NCBI GenBank assembly: GCA_029532625.1
Contig: JARFXM010000009.1
Coordinates: 1,612,001-1,676,000, forward strand
Reading direction: 5' to 3'
Source: Lomentospora prolificans
Lineage: Eukaryota > Ascomycota > Sordariomycetes > Microascales > Microascaceae
DNA: 64,000 bases
The translations under genes and the position numbers were made by a program. Positions 27,152-37,313 of this stretch are shown one piece after another. The notes beneath the pieces were generated by a model. The model had not been told where the DNA came from. It saw only the letters and a program-made list of their open reading frames with translations, and ran no database searches. Positions within the stretch are counted from its first letter, which is position 1. Each line of letters begins with the position of its first letter.

Positions 27152-28134
27152 TAATTTATTATTCTTATTATTAAGTTATACTTTTTTTATAATATTACCT
27201 TATAATTTATTAAATTCATTTAGAGATTATTTATCTTCTTTTAAATTATTTTTCTTTTTAAACTTAATTTCTTTTCTTAATAGATTATTAAAACTTATTA
27301 CTTTTTAACCTTTTATATATACTTTTATAATATAGTAAAAAAAATTAGTTCTTTCTTTTAAATTCTTTATAATCAATTATTCAATTTAAAAAAAGAAATC
27401 CTATATTAAATTATTATATAGGTAATCTTTTAGAGCTTCTCTTAATTTAGCTTAGAGATTAAACTATTCTTTTTTTAGTTTATTAAAAATATATCTTTTC
27501 TATTTTAACTTAGAAAAGGTTTTTTATAATTTCTACTTTTAAATTTTAAGAAATTAATAACTTTATTTAATACAAGTAAGTAAGTTATAAGTAGTTAAAG
27601 TATATTCTAGTTTTTTTAATATATTATTATAAAAATATTTAGAGATTATTCTTAATATAGTTTAACATTTATAAGATTTTAAATTATTTAAATATATATA
27701 ATATAATATAATTAAGTACCTTTTAGTGATTCTTTTATATTAATTAGTAGTCTTTATTATATAATATTCTTAGTAAATTTCTTAATATATAAAAATAATC
27801 TATTATAACTAAGGATATTTATTATTAATTTAATATCAATAAATTTTATAAATTTTATATAAATTTCTATAAATAAAGTATTTATTATTTTTCTAATAAT
27901 TCTTTCTAATAATTAAAATAAGAGAATACTAAAAGATATTATAAGTTTTAATAAAGAAATAATATAAAATACTAGTATTTTATATTTAAGTTTAAAATAA
28001 AATCTTTATTTTTAGTAAAACTCTCTTAACTCTTATTATAGTTTAAGAGTATTTAGGTATTTAAAAAAAAAGTTAGTTCTTAGTTCTAGCTAGATTAAAT
28101 CTAAACTAACCTTTAATAAAAGAATCCCTTTGTA
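26699..28134 (-). mobile_element. Array copy D, truncated
   Basis: It shares LTR 26699-27151 with copy C. The following 27152-28007 matches about 25850-26640 of copy C (the gag-side end of a minus-strand element), and then comes only the last 125 bp or so of another LTR (about 28008-28134). Most of the internal region and most of the far LTR are deleted. Confidence 0.65.
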
Positions 28135-29570
28135 AAAAAAGTTATATAATAAGATTTATACAAAACTACTAAAATTACTATTAGTAATAAACTACTAGTA
28201 AAATAAGATCTTTGTAGATTCTATTATTAGTTTATCTTTAAGTAAACTTTATATAATTATTAGTACTTTAGCTATTATAAACTGTTTAACTAAAACTGTT
28301 TTTCTAATTTATAAAGATAATTATAAATAAAAAAAATTACTTTATCTAATGATTATCTTTAAATAATAATTTTAAATCAAGGATTTTAATTTATTAATAA
28401 GGTATAAAAATAAGTCTACTAACTTTTAAGGATTACTTAATATCTCTTAATTATTATTTACTTAGAGATAAATAAAGTTATAGAAAAAGGATAAACTAGA
28501 TATTAAAAAGTTATTTTTAGATTTATATTATTTACTTCTAGGATAACTAGAATAGCTTATTATTAATAATAATATCAATAACTAATAACTAACTAAAAGT
28601 TTATTATAAGTATATATTTATTCTTTATAATATATAATTATAATAACCTTTTAATTCATTTATACAAAAATAATTCCATTAAAATAAAAGGATTATTTGT
28701 AAAGATATTTTGAAAAGCTTTAATGGTAAGATAAAAGCTAGTAAAAGAAATTATTTAAATAGTAATAATGAAAGTTTCAAAATGTTAAAAATAGTATATA
28801 AATATATAAAAATAACTTACTAATTAATTTTAAGTTAATAATAAAGTTTAGTTATATATAAAGAACTTTAGAATTAAATATCTTATAAAAAAACTAGATT
28901 AAGTTAATAATAAATATATAAAATTTAAAACTATTAGAATATATATTATTAAATTAGGTATACTTTAAAATATAAATCTAATCTTTTATGTTAGTTTAAT
29001 CTACTATATAACCTCTAACTTATTATTAAGTTAATTTTAAGAAAATTATAAACAATTTATTTTAATAAAAAAGAAAATCAATAGTAAACTAAAAAGATTC
29101 AAGATATAAAAGTTTTTTACATAAGAAAATATAAGTAAAATTAAAGTAGGAAGGCTATATATAATTAGGATAGAAATTTTTAAATATTATAATAAAGTTA
29201 AAAGTTTAAAAGTATTTAATGATTATAAAAATCTTTATAAGTAAACTAATTAATATTAAGGATTTAAAGATAAATTATAATATTATTTAAGAAGTAAAAT
29301 TTCTAAGCTTAATATAAAGATAGAAATAGATTTTTGTAAAAGGGAGGAGGGGAATAATGTAATAAGTTAAATTATATAGAAACTTGTATAATTATTTAAG
29401 GTAATTAAAATATTAACTATTAATAATAAAAACATTCTAAACAATCTACTATTATTATAATAATAAAGAGTTATTAATTAATAGTTAAAGTATCTTCCTA
29501 ATTAGTTTCCTAAGAATACTTTTTTCTATTCTCTTTCATTAAACCCTTTTTATAAACAGGCTATACTTAG
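28135..29570 (+). mobile_element. 3' end of another Gypsy element (integrase tail, PPT, partial LTR)
   Basis: Plus-strand translation of 28200-28620 through several stops shows the C-terminal half of a Gypsy integrase core. It includes a decayed S-x-G-x-Q-F-T-S-like stretch, then sequence matching the conserved T-A-Y-H-P-x-T-D-G-Q-T-E region. A polypurine tract at 29341-29354 is followed at about 29358 by TGTAATAAG, a plausible 3' LTR start. The LTR end could not be found before the sequence changes near 29575. Heavily RIP-mutated, with no activity. Confidence 0.6.
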
Positions 29571-29574
29571 AAGT

Positions 29575-29691
29575 TAATTAGCTTGGATCTAGATCTCTTT
29601 GATTATATCTGCCTTGTCGGCCGCCAGAATGGGGATGCTTTTGTACGCAAGGCTTTGGTCAAGTTCTGCAGCGACGATCCCGCAGGGGTTC
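29575..29691. other. Short GC-rich island of unknown origin
   Basis: About 115 bp of ordinary composition (CGG, GCC and CAG words intact) within otherwise AT-rich DNA, interrupted at 29692 by a solo LTR. It may be unique host DNA or the unmutated edge of another repeat. The overlapping short open frames on both strands show no family resemblance. Confidence 0.4.
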
Positions 29692-30038
29692 TGTTACGCC
29701 ATACCAGGTAAGCAAGCATGGACACTCCAGCCCTATGGTGCGCCCTACCATGTAAGCAAGCGTGGGCACACCCTGGCAGAACTTCAGCAGTAAGCAGCAA
29801 CACTGACAGTTGAAGGTAAGGAATATATAAAGGAAATAAGGAACTATAATCTAGATAAAAAATATAAGACTATTTTACTATTATAAGAGAATACCTACTT
29901 ATATACTAATAGACTATATAGAGGTGAACTTAAGTGAAATAATGACTATATTAAATCTATAAATAGTGTTATAGACCCCTTACTGACTTGCTAGTAGCTT
30001 AGTAGTTAGTAAGTAAGTAGTATGGCATAGCTGTAATA
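29692..30038 (-). repeat. Solo LTR of the third family, with target-site duplication
   Basis: 347 bp beginning TGTTACGCC and ending CTGTAATA. It is flanked by a perfect 5-bp duplication GGTTC (29687-29691 and 30039-30043). It is the reverse complement of the split LTR at 30333-33139 and of the LTRs of the nested element at 30439-32917. Only mildly RIP-affected, mainly in its right half. Confidence 0.85.
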
Positions 30039-30438
30039 GGTTCCTATAACCCCTTATAATTACTCTACTTTATATTAAGTATTTAGCTTTAGATATATAA
30101 GAAGGCTAGTTACAAAAGGTAGTTAATTTAGAATATTAGTATTATCTAAGGAAAAGAAGAAGAAATATTTTCAAAAAAAAGGAAAAGCTTCTTTTTAAAT
30201 AAAGGTACAAGTATTAGCTTAGTAAACCATTAAAGATATAATAATCTGTATATAATTAATACTTTAGTCTAGTAATTTATTAAAAGTATAATGCCCTATG
30301 TATAACTAGTACTGTATAGCTAGTATAAGTATTATTACAGCTACACTGTGCTGCTTACTTGCTAACTGCTAAGCTGCTAGCAAGTAAGTTAGTAAAGGGT
30401 CTATATTACTATTTCACTTAAGTTCACCTCTATATAGT

Positions 30439-32917
30439 TGTTACGGCTCATGCTATGTCCACTTGCTTACTAGCTGCTGAGCTGCTAATAAGTAAGCGGG
30501 AGGGTTCTATGATGCTATTCACAGATTCAAGATGATCGCCAGTTTCACGTTGGTCAACCTCTACATATTCTATTCATATACAGTATAGGTATTCCTTTAT
30601 AATAGTAAAATAGTCTTATTCTTTCTATCTAGTTTATGGTTCCTAGCTTCCTTTATATATTCCTTACCTAACCCTTACTATCACTTACTTGCTTACTAAG
30701 GATCAGCCAGGCTTATTCATACTTGCTTACATGATATAGCATAATAGTACCCCTAGCCAGCGAGAAAAGACTAATAACCCTATTAGTACTTCGCTAGTAT
30801 TTAGAAGTTAGGAACCTATTTCGATAGAAAGCACTTACTATCCTTCTATTTAGATCTAGTATTATAGGGTAATAGGTAGGGATAAGGATTAGGATCAGGA
30901 TAGGGATCAGGATAGGGATTAGGATAGGGATAGGGATTAGGTATATAGGGTATCTAGTAAAGTAGGTTTTAGATAAAAGAAAAACTCATAAGGAATATCC
31001 AGTTCTAGCTCCTCTACTACCAATTACTACCTCAATCGACTGCTCTTCCTTACTACGCCGAATTCCTCCCTGCTATCTCGCCCCCACTCTCTTTACTATT
31101 ACTTGCTAGCCTACCCTTTATAATAAGCATAATATTTTTTCTCTAGTTTAGAAGTATTATCTTCACTACTTCCTTCCTTATATATTACTATAAATAAATA
31201 GCTAGCTTACTCTAGCTCTCTCTTCCTTACTAGTATTAGGGTCATCCTTATATCTTTTTAGTAAGTTTTAAACCTATCAAGGATATCTTTCATCCCTTTA
31301 CCTTATTCACTATAGCTCCCTTAACAGTCATTACAATCAAGAGTTACTTATCAGTAGCAGGCATACTAATAGAGATCTTTTAGTAATTAGGGGGTTTATC
31401 TTTTACCTTAGCCCCTCTCTACTTATTCTCTATTAGTATCCTATCCTTTATAGGCTTCCTTTCATATCCTAGGCTACTATCTTATTACTATTAGACCAGT
31501 TAAGCCTAGTTCATAATTACTATCTTATAATTACTATCTACCCTATCTACTAATATTATATCTACAACTTATATAGTCTCTTCTATTAGTAGTTAGGAAG
31601 TAGTAGGGGATTACTATAATAGCTATACCTTCTCTAAGTAGGAAGCTATAAAGGGTTACCCTAGTAATTCCACCTCTTTCTTACTAGGAGTAGTAAGGGA
31701 TTACCCTTATTAGGAATACTCTCTTTAGAAGGCCTATATTACCTCTACCCTTATTATTATATTAGGCTAATCCTAATACCTAGTTAGTAGTTAGTTACTA
31801 GTCCCCTAAGAGCTAAATATAGGGGTAGGTTAGTAATCCCTACCCCCTAGTAGGCTATAATATTAGTATAGGAGTAGGACTAGTAGTCTTCTTAGTACTT
31901 TAGTAAGTAATTACTAAGGCCTACCTACTAGTTCCTCTAGTACTAGATATTATAGCTAGTAGAACCCTAGTTACTAATATCTTAGTATAGGGGTTTTATC
32001 CCTTACCTATACTACTAGACCCTAGCTATACTAGTTTAGAGGGTAATAGGTATTATTATATACTTAATTATCTAGCTAGTAGATAGTATAGCTATTATCC
32101 TCTCTCCCTCTTAGTATAAGTCTAATAGGCAACTCTTACCCTTCCTAGATATAGAGGGTGATAGCTTATAATCACTTACTAGTAGTTAAGTCTAGTAGTA
32201 GGGGACTAGTAACTAGGGTAGTATACTAGTTAGTAAATATCCCTTATTTCTTACTAATAACTAGCATCCTAGCCCTTATCACTAGGTAGCTTACCCTAGT
32301 AGGTAGTATATTTTCAGGGTCTAGAGGATTCCTATATTTACTAGTTTCCTCTATTCCTACTTACTTTCACCTTCTTAGCTTGTAATTACTATGAAGGTAA
32401 TCTATAGCTAGGTACTAGGTATATATGCTGCTACTCGTTGTTGTTGCCAGTTGGTGATCCTGGGATCACTGGCGTCTTGTCGGGTGGTGATCTCCTTCGT
32501 ACAAAGATTGTAGAGGACCTATCATAGCTATCTCATAGTTAAGATAGCTCTTCCAGGGGTTAGTAGTTTCTTGCTTGAGGACGAAGGGTCGAATAAGCAA
32601 TACTACTACTGTTACAGCTTGTGCTGTATCCACTTACTTGCTAGCTACCAAGCTACTAACAAGTAAGCAGGAGGGTTCTATGACACTATTCACAGATTCG
32701 AGATGATCGCCAGTTTCACATTAGTCAACCTCTGCATATTCTATTCATATACAGTGTAGGTATTCCTTTATAATAGTAAAATAGTCTTGTTCTTTCTATC
32801 TAGTTTGTGGTTCCTAGCTTCCTTTATATATTCCTTGCCTGACCCTTGCCATCGCTTGCTTGCTTGCCGAGGATCAGCCAGGCTTATTCATGCTTGCTTA
32901 CATGATATGGCGTAACA
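30439..32917 (+). mobile_element. Complete non-autonomous LTR element nested in an LTR
   Basis: 2479 bp, with two 308-bp LTRs (30439-30746 and 32610-32917) running TGTTAC...CGTAACA and a perfect 5-bp target duplication ATAGT (30434-30438 and 32918-32922). The 1.86-kb interior has no open frame of note and no recognisable gag, protease, RT, RNase H or integrase. A purine-rich GAGGACGAAGGGTC-like tract lies at about 32577-32590, near the 3' LTR. This fits a TRIM/LARD-type element mobilised in trans. The two LTRs differ mainly at TG/TA and CA/TA positions, so RIP accounts for most of the divergence. The interior includes a G-rich minisatellite. Confidence 0.82.
30871..30951 (+). repeat. G-rich minisatellite of GGATTA/GGGATA units
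   Basis: About 80 bp of degenerate hexamers related to GGATTA, GGATCA and GGGATA lies within the interior of the nested LTR element. It resembles but is not the fungal telomere repeat TTAGGG. The G-runs on one strand could fold, but the units are imperfect. Confidence 0.8.
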
Positions 32918-33144
32918 ATAGTTAATTAGTATATAGGTAGGTATTCTCTTATAATAGTAAAATAGTCTTATTCTTTTATCTAGATTATAGTTCCTTACTT
33001 CCTTTATATATTCCTTACCTTTAACTTTTAGTATTACTTACTTACTACTGAAGTTCTGCCAGGGCATGCCCATGCTTGCTTACATGGTATGGCGCATTAT
33101 AGGGCGTGTCCATCCTTGCTTACATGGTATGGTGTAACAACTAT

Positions 33145-33767
33145 CCCAGTCTATCCTATTATAATACCTTTATCTAGGAAGATAGAGCTCTAGCATATAC
33201 CTAATTTTTAGTAAATAGCTTTTAATAACTATATGATTAGATACCTTCTTCAGCCTAGTAATTTACTAGATCTTAACCTTATTAAGTGTATATTAGGCTT
33301 ATCTTAAGAGAAAGGCTTCTATATAAGGCTATAGACTATATAGAGGCTATAAAAGGGTCGATAGTGCTTTTAGTCATATAATATATAATTTATAGGGTAA
33401 TACAAAGGTATAATTATTGTGTGTTGCTTAAGGTAAGACTTTTGGCGATGACGTTTGTACTTTAAATATACTAATTATGCTATTGGATACTGTTTGCTGA
33501 CTTATCGACTTGCTTTATAATAATATTCGCTAGTTATAAATTATACTTACTTTATATTACTATCAGCCATAAGTTGAAAAGCTCTATAAGCTTACAACAA
33601 ATCTTAGCCTTATTTTATTTATACCTTTGTTCTTAATCGCGGGAAAGAGTGGCTTCTCCATCTATCGTCCGTTCTCCTTCCTTCGTAAAGGGTCCTTTGT
33701 TATCGCGTTGGAACGCACAAACTCTGGCGTCGTCACCCCTTCTTCCCAAACCCGCCGATGCGTCGCT
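33145..33767. other. Transition from repeat block to gene-bearing DNA
   Basis: AT-rich up to about 33,600, then normal composition. It includes the 3' flank of SSS1. No open frame or repeat was recognised. Confidence 0.5.
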
Positions 33768-34102
33768 TCATGCCGCTCCCACAAGGACATTGTTGACGGG
33801 GATATGGACTTGTGGACATTAGTATATGTGACTGTTTGATGTGGAGTTATGCTGTGAACCCACTGAGTTTGACGATATAACCAACGAAACCCATGATAAG
33901 GAACCCGGTACCAACAGCCTGGCAAATGCGAATGAATTCCTTTCGATCCGCTAATAGTGTAATTGTTAGCAGGAGATCTTGTGACGAGTTTGATGTCTGG
34001 TTACTTGGAGACCCTACGCTTCTGGCTCCGGTTAATAAATTGCATCCCATCCTTGAGAAATTCTCTTGGAACATCAAGGATTTCCTGTATTTGGTCCGAC
34101 AT
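33768..34102 (-). CDS. SSS1: Sec61 gamma subunit (SSS1)
   Basis: The small tail-anchored subunit of the Sec61/SecE translocon, which clamps the channel in the ER membrane. Exons on the minus strand: 34102-34018, 33950-33864 and 33808-33768 (213 nt, 70 aa, the usual length). The start MSDQIQEILDVPREF is typical; then come the conserved basic DRKEF-I-R segment, the A-V-G-x-G-F-L-I-M-G transmembrane entry and the C-terminal K-L-I-H-I-P-V-N-N end. Both introns are GT...AG with good branch points (CTAAC, ACTAAT). It is the first gene beyond the AT-rich block and shares a 700-bp upstream region with the divergent hydrolase gene. Identification is firm. Confidence 0.96.
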
Positions 34103-34802
34103 GATGTGATAGTTGTGAAAGAAAGCGGAGTTAAGGAGGCAAGTTCGATGTACGGAATGGGTTGAAGAGACGTGCTAAATCGCGGCGACGCGACGAGATA
34201 AATGGGGCAAATTCTGTGCAAGCTGTCCACATCTGAGTATCCCGGAAAATATATTATCCGAAGAGGCCGCTCAAACCTGAAAGTGGGTCGTGCACGCCAG
34301 CTGACTTTCGCCCTTGGTAAAACTTAGGCTTGTCTAGCCCTGGCCCCCTTCAAAACATCAAATCTTTGCTGTCCTTCCTCTCAAAAGAATGAAATTTATC
34401 TCACGTCCCCGGGGGCGCATAAGGAGTCTGGCAAGAAGGCCTTCCTTAGGTTAGAAATCAATATACCTCTTTACCTGTGGCAAGATGTGGATAATCTGGG
34501 AAGCCCACCAAAAGCGGGCCGGAAGCCGCTAAGCACCATTATAGTATTTCATGCCTAAGTCTATGGGTCGCTTGCTCTTATCTTCCTCTTGAGATTTGTT
34601 CTTTCCACAACAAAAAGGTTTGTTGCGGTGCAGTCCTCGATACATACTGAACGGCGAACTTTATTTTTGCTGCGGAATTGCAACCGCAATTGCGGAAGGA
34701 CGACGGATCAAAGCCTTGTGACCAGACTTGACAATTGTTGCTTAGGACCGTTCCTCTGACTTGGTGAGCTTGTCCGCGTGCTACACTCCGCCGCATTTTG
34801 AA
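34103..34802. promoter_or_regulatory. Divergent intergenic region SSS1 / IMO32-like
   Basis: 700 bp between two divergent start codons, presumably holding both promoters. No specific binding motif is claimed. Short open frames here have no family resemblance. Confidence 0.5.
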
Positions 34803-36053
34803 ATGTTGAAGCGAATCTGCCTCAACCAGCCATTCCGGCCTCTCTCTAGCTGGAAGCGTTGTTATGGCTCAAATGCTACAGTCTCTCTCGCATATGACCT
34901 CCACCTCCCTCCCAACAATGATGCTGATACTACGCGGTCGATCGTCTTCTTACACGGTTTATTTGGATCCAGAAAGAACAATCGAGCTATAAGCAAGTAC
35001 ATCTTCCTCCTCTTCCTCTTCATTAGGCGATCGCTATATAGCTGACTTTTTCTCTCTTTTTTTTTTCTTTAAAAAAAAAGAGCGTTAGCTAAGGACCTTG
35101 CGCGGCCGATCTACGCGTTGGTAAGGATATGACACTATCCTAGCTTTATGTCGATATTAACCATATCCTGTTTTGTAGGACCTCCGAAATCATGGAGAAT
35201 CTCCACAGCTCCCGGTACATGACTATGATTCGATGGCGACAGACATTCTAGGCTTTATTCGACATCATAAGCTTGAAGCGCCAGTATTGATCGGCCACTC
35301 CATGTTAGTGGTCAAAATCTTCAATCCTTCACTCACCCTTTGAATCCTCGCGTTGTACTCCGTCGCTAACCTATCCATCTCTGGGTTATAGGGGAGCCAA
35401 GACTGCCATGACTGTTGCACTCCGGTCTCCCGGGGATGTCTCTCGGTTGATCGCAGTGGATAACGCTCCCTTGGATGCCTCGTTGGGTTCCAAGTTCGCG
35501 CATTACATTCGTGGAATGAAGAAGATCGAGGATGCCGGTGTCGCGCGTCAGGCGGAAGCGGACAATATTTTAAAAGAGTACGAGGAGGTTAGACCAATAG
35601 CAACTCTTGATACCGTTCTAGGCTACCCCTAACCCTGAATGTAGTCCCTCCCAATCCGACAATTCCTTTTAGGAAACCTTTATCAGCCCGCTGGCACCAA
35701 TACCCGAAAATTTCGAATTCCATTATCGATCCTAGCGAAATCGCTCGACAACTTGGGAGACTTTCCATTCAAGGATCCGGCCGAGGTACGCTTCGAGAAA
35801 CCAGCATTGTTTGTGCGTGGTACGCGAAGCAACTACGTCCCTGATGAAGTCTTGCCTTTGATCGGCCAGTTTTTCCCTCGCTTCCGGTTAGCCGATATTG
35901 ATGCTGGGCACTGGGTCATTTCGGAACAACCCGAAGAATTTAAAAGAGGTATGCTAAACCGTGACCCGTCTTGAAGACTTAGAAGCATCTCAAGGAGTGG
36001 AGGCTAACCCCAGATTAGTTATTATAGAATTCCTGGAGACGCCGGATTCTTGA
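34803..36053 (+). CDS. IMO32: Mitochondrial-type alpha/beta hydrolase (IMO32/ABHD11 family)
   Basis: Exons 34803-34996, 35081-35120, 35179-35303, 35392-35587, 35645-35948 and 36019-36053 (894 nt, 297 aa). The first 25 residues are rich in Arg, Lys and Ser without acidic residues, consistent with a mitochondrial presequence. The fold signature is present: F-L-H-G-L-F-G-S oxyanion region after strand 3, nucleophile elbow G-H-S-M-G with Ser119, and catalytic His274 in D-A-G-H-W-V. The P-I-R-Q-F-L-L and N-L-G-D-F-P-F blocks are typical of the ABHD11/IMO32 group. These proteins are serine esterases of the mitochondrial matrix or inner membrane; some yeast relatives make ethyl acetate. The start is chosen at the Met preceding L-K-R; an upstream in-frame Met at 34761 is possible. 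Confidence 0.9.
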
Positions 36054-36308
36054 AAGGAGACACACTACGCAATGTGCACGATTATGTATCTCCTCACCGT
36101 GCTCTCAAATTAGCAACATTGCCAGATCGCGCTATCATTTCTGTCTCTGTTCAATTGTTTTATTGGACGTGTACCCTAGTCCCGGTGCCACCTAATGCTG
36201 CGCCATTCAACGGAACATGAAGCCTAGTAATTTTTGAACAAAAAAGGGAACGTAACCGACCAATCGTCCTCAGGCCCACGCCATCGTTATCCGCCCTCTG
36301 TAGATAGC
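36054..36308. other. Convergent 3' intergenic region
   Basis: 255 bp between the stops of the hydrolase and the eS1 gene. The open frame starting at 36234 on the plus strand runs antisense into the eS1 last exon and is a shadow. Confidence 0.6.
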
Positions 36309-37313
36309 TCATACCTCTTCCAGCACACGCTCCTGGAACTCTCGGTCAACTCGTTGGCCCTTCTCGTCAGTGGCGGATTCACCATGGAGGGCCATCAAAG
36401 CGCCGAGGTCGAACTTAGGCTGCTTTAGTAGCTTAACCTTCCGGATGTGAACCTAAGTCCCGTTAGTATGTTCTCCACAATTTTCTGCTCCTTCCCCTGC
36501 TTTGGTCACGTACATTCTGTAGAGGGTAGATACCCTGAGTAGCCTTCTCGATTTCCCTACCAATGACCTCGGGGATAAGCTTGGCAGTAAGCTGGGTCAG
36601 GGTGCAGCTAGAAGCCTCGCGTTGCATGATCTCCATCATCTTTTGTCGAATGGCACGAATTTGTGAGGAAGCCGCGTAAGTCGTCTTCTTCACCTGGTTT
36701 GGTCGACGCTTAGTGAAAGCAATGGCAAAAAGTCGAAGCAGGTAATCATCAGTCGTCTTGACTGTAATGTTCGCTTCAATCAAAGTTTGCCATTTGCGGA
36801 CCAGGGACCGCAGCTTATCGGTAGTGAAGTCGAGGCCGTGGAAGTTCGTCAGGCAGTTCTTGCCCTGGATCTCGTCAACTCGGAGCCGAATCTTGCGGAA
36901 TGAGTGGTCCTCGTCTTTCTGGAGATCGGCAAGGGAGACCTCGAGGACTCGTCCCTTCAGGGCGTCGTTCGCATTCTTGAGACCAGTAGTTCGGTTGACC
37001 AAAGTCTTTCCAACGCTGGACCCTTAAGTTAGATTATGACCTAATCCTTGGGCTCTTTAACTTACTCCCGAATGTTGAAGGGCGCGGGGGCCTAGGGGGG
37101 ATGTTAGCCACTCGTATACTAGCACGTAGCTAAATGATGCCATATCCCACCTTAATCGAGTACCAGTCCTTTCGAGAGAAGGGGTCCTGTGTCTTCTTCT
37201 TGAGACCCTTCTTACCCTTCGAGAGTCGCTTGTTCCTTTGGAAAGTTAGCTTGCTTGTGTTTATACGGCCGAACATAAAACCATAGGATTGAATCTCACT
37301 TTCCGACAGCCAT
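36309..37313 (-). CDS. RPS1: 40S ribosomal protein eS1 (S3Ae / Rps1)
   Basis: A component of the small ribosomal subunit. Exons on the minus strand: 37313-37300, 37235-37151, 37091-37066, 37015-36514 and 36452-36309 (771 nt, 256 aa, the normal length). The protein starts [19 protein letters not shown] and continues through D-P-F-S-R-K-D-W-Y and the V-N-R-T-x-G-L core. It ends in [11 protein letters not shown] and a Glu-rich tail. The very short first exon (14 nt, MAVG plus two bases) and the intron-rich 5' part are usual for fungal ribosomal protein genes. Introns have clear branch points (GCTAAC, CTAACA). The gene is convergent with the hydrolase. Identification is firm. Confidence 0.97.

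Larger units (their letters stand above)
8650..28134 (-). mobile_element. Head-to-tail array of a second Gypsy chromovirus family
   Basis: Five LTRs of about 450 bp (8650-9105, 9469-9915, about 14701-15145, 19522-19975, 26699-27151) plus a truncated one (about 28008-28134) occur in the same orientation. They are separated by related internal sequences, so each internal region has an LTR on both sides and shares it with the next copy. LTR ends read TATAAGGG...CCCTTATA. Coding direction is minus: in the best copy the reverse transcriptase box reads on the minus strand at 24428-24497 and a chromodomain-like segment at about 21675-21800. Every copy is RIP-mutated. The shared-LTR layout suggests unequal LTR-LTR recombination or tandem integration rather than independent insertions. 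Confidence 0.8.
30333..33139 (+). repeat. Solo LTR of the third family, split by a nested element
   Basis: The LTR consists of 30333-30438 plus 32923-33139 (323 bp). It becomes continuous when the nested 30439-32917 element and one copy of its target duplication are removed. It is inverted relative to the solo LTR at 29692-30038, from which it is separated by a 294-bp AT-rich spacer with no feature. Flanks AGTAT (30328-30332) and ACTAT (33140-33144) match at 4 of 5 positions and are probably its own target duplication. Confidence 0.8.
1..33500. other. AT-rich RIP-mutated repeat block
   Basis: This half of the window has no supportable host gene. Long stretches (about 470-5700 and 19500-26700) contain almost no CpA or TpG on either strand, while TpA is very common. 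That is the expected end state of repeat-induced point mutation (CpA to TpA). Retroelement domains can still be read through many TAG/TAA stops and Asp-to-Asn changes. Some parts (about 5900-8100, 9900-19500, 28100-29500) contain scattered CpA/TpG again, consistent with older sequence that kept mutating after RIP. Composition changes to normal gene-bearing DNA between about 33,140 and 33,700. It could be pericentromeric, subtelomeric or an interstitial isochore; nothing here decides which. Confidence 0.9.

Noticed and set aside
29599..29803. Overlapping 64-66-codon frames on both strands
   Set aside because: They run across the boundary between the GC-rich island and a solo LTR and match no family.
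1..33500. Possibility that the AT-rich half is mitochondrial DNA
   Set aside because: No mitochondrial genes, tRNAs or rRNAs are visible; LTR pairs, target duplications and retroelement domains show nuclear repeats with RIP.
1..33500. Centromere
   Set aside because: AT-rich RIPed retroelement blocks do occur at some fungal centromeres, but nothing in the sequence alone distinguishes this from any other AT-rich isochore.
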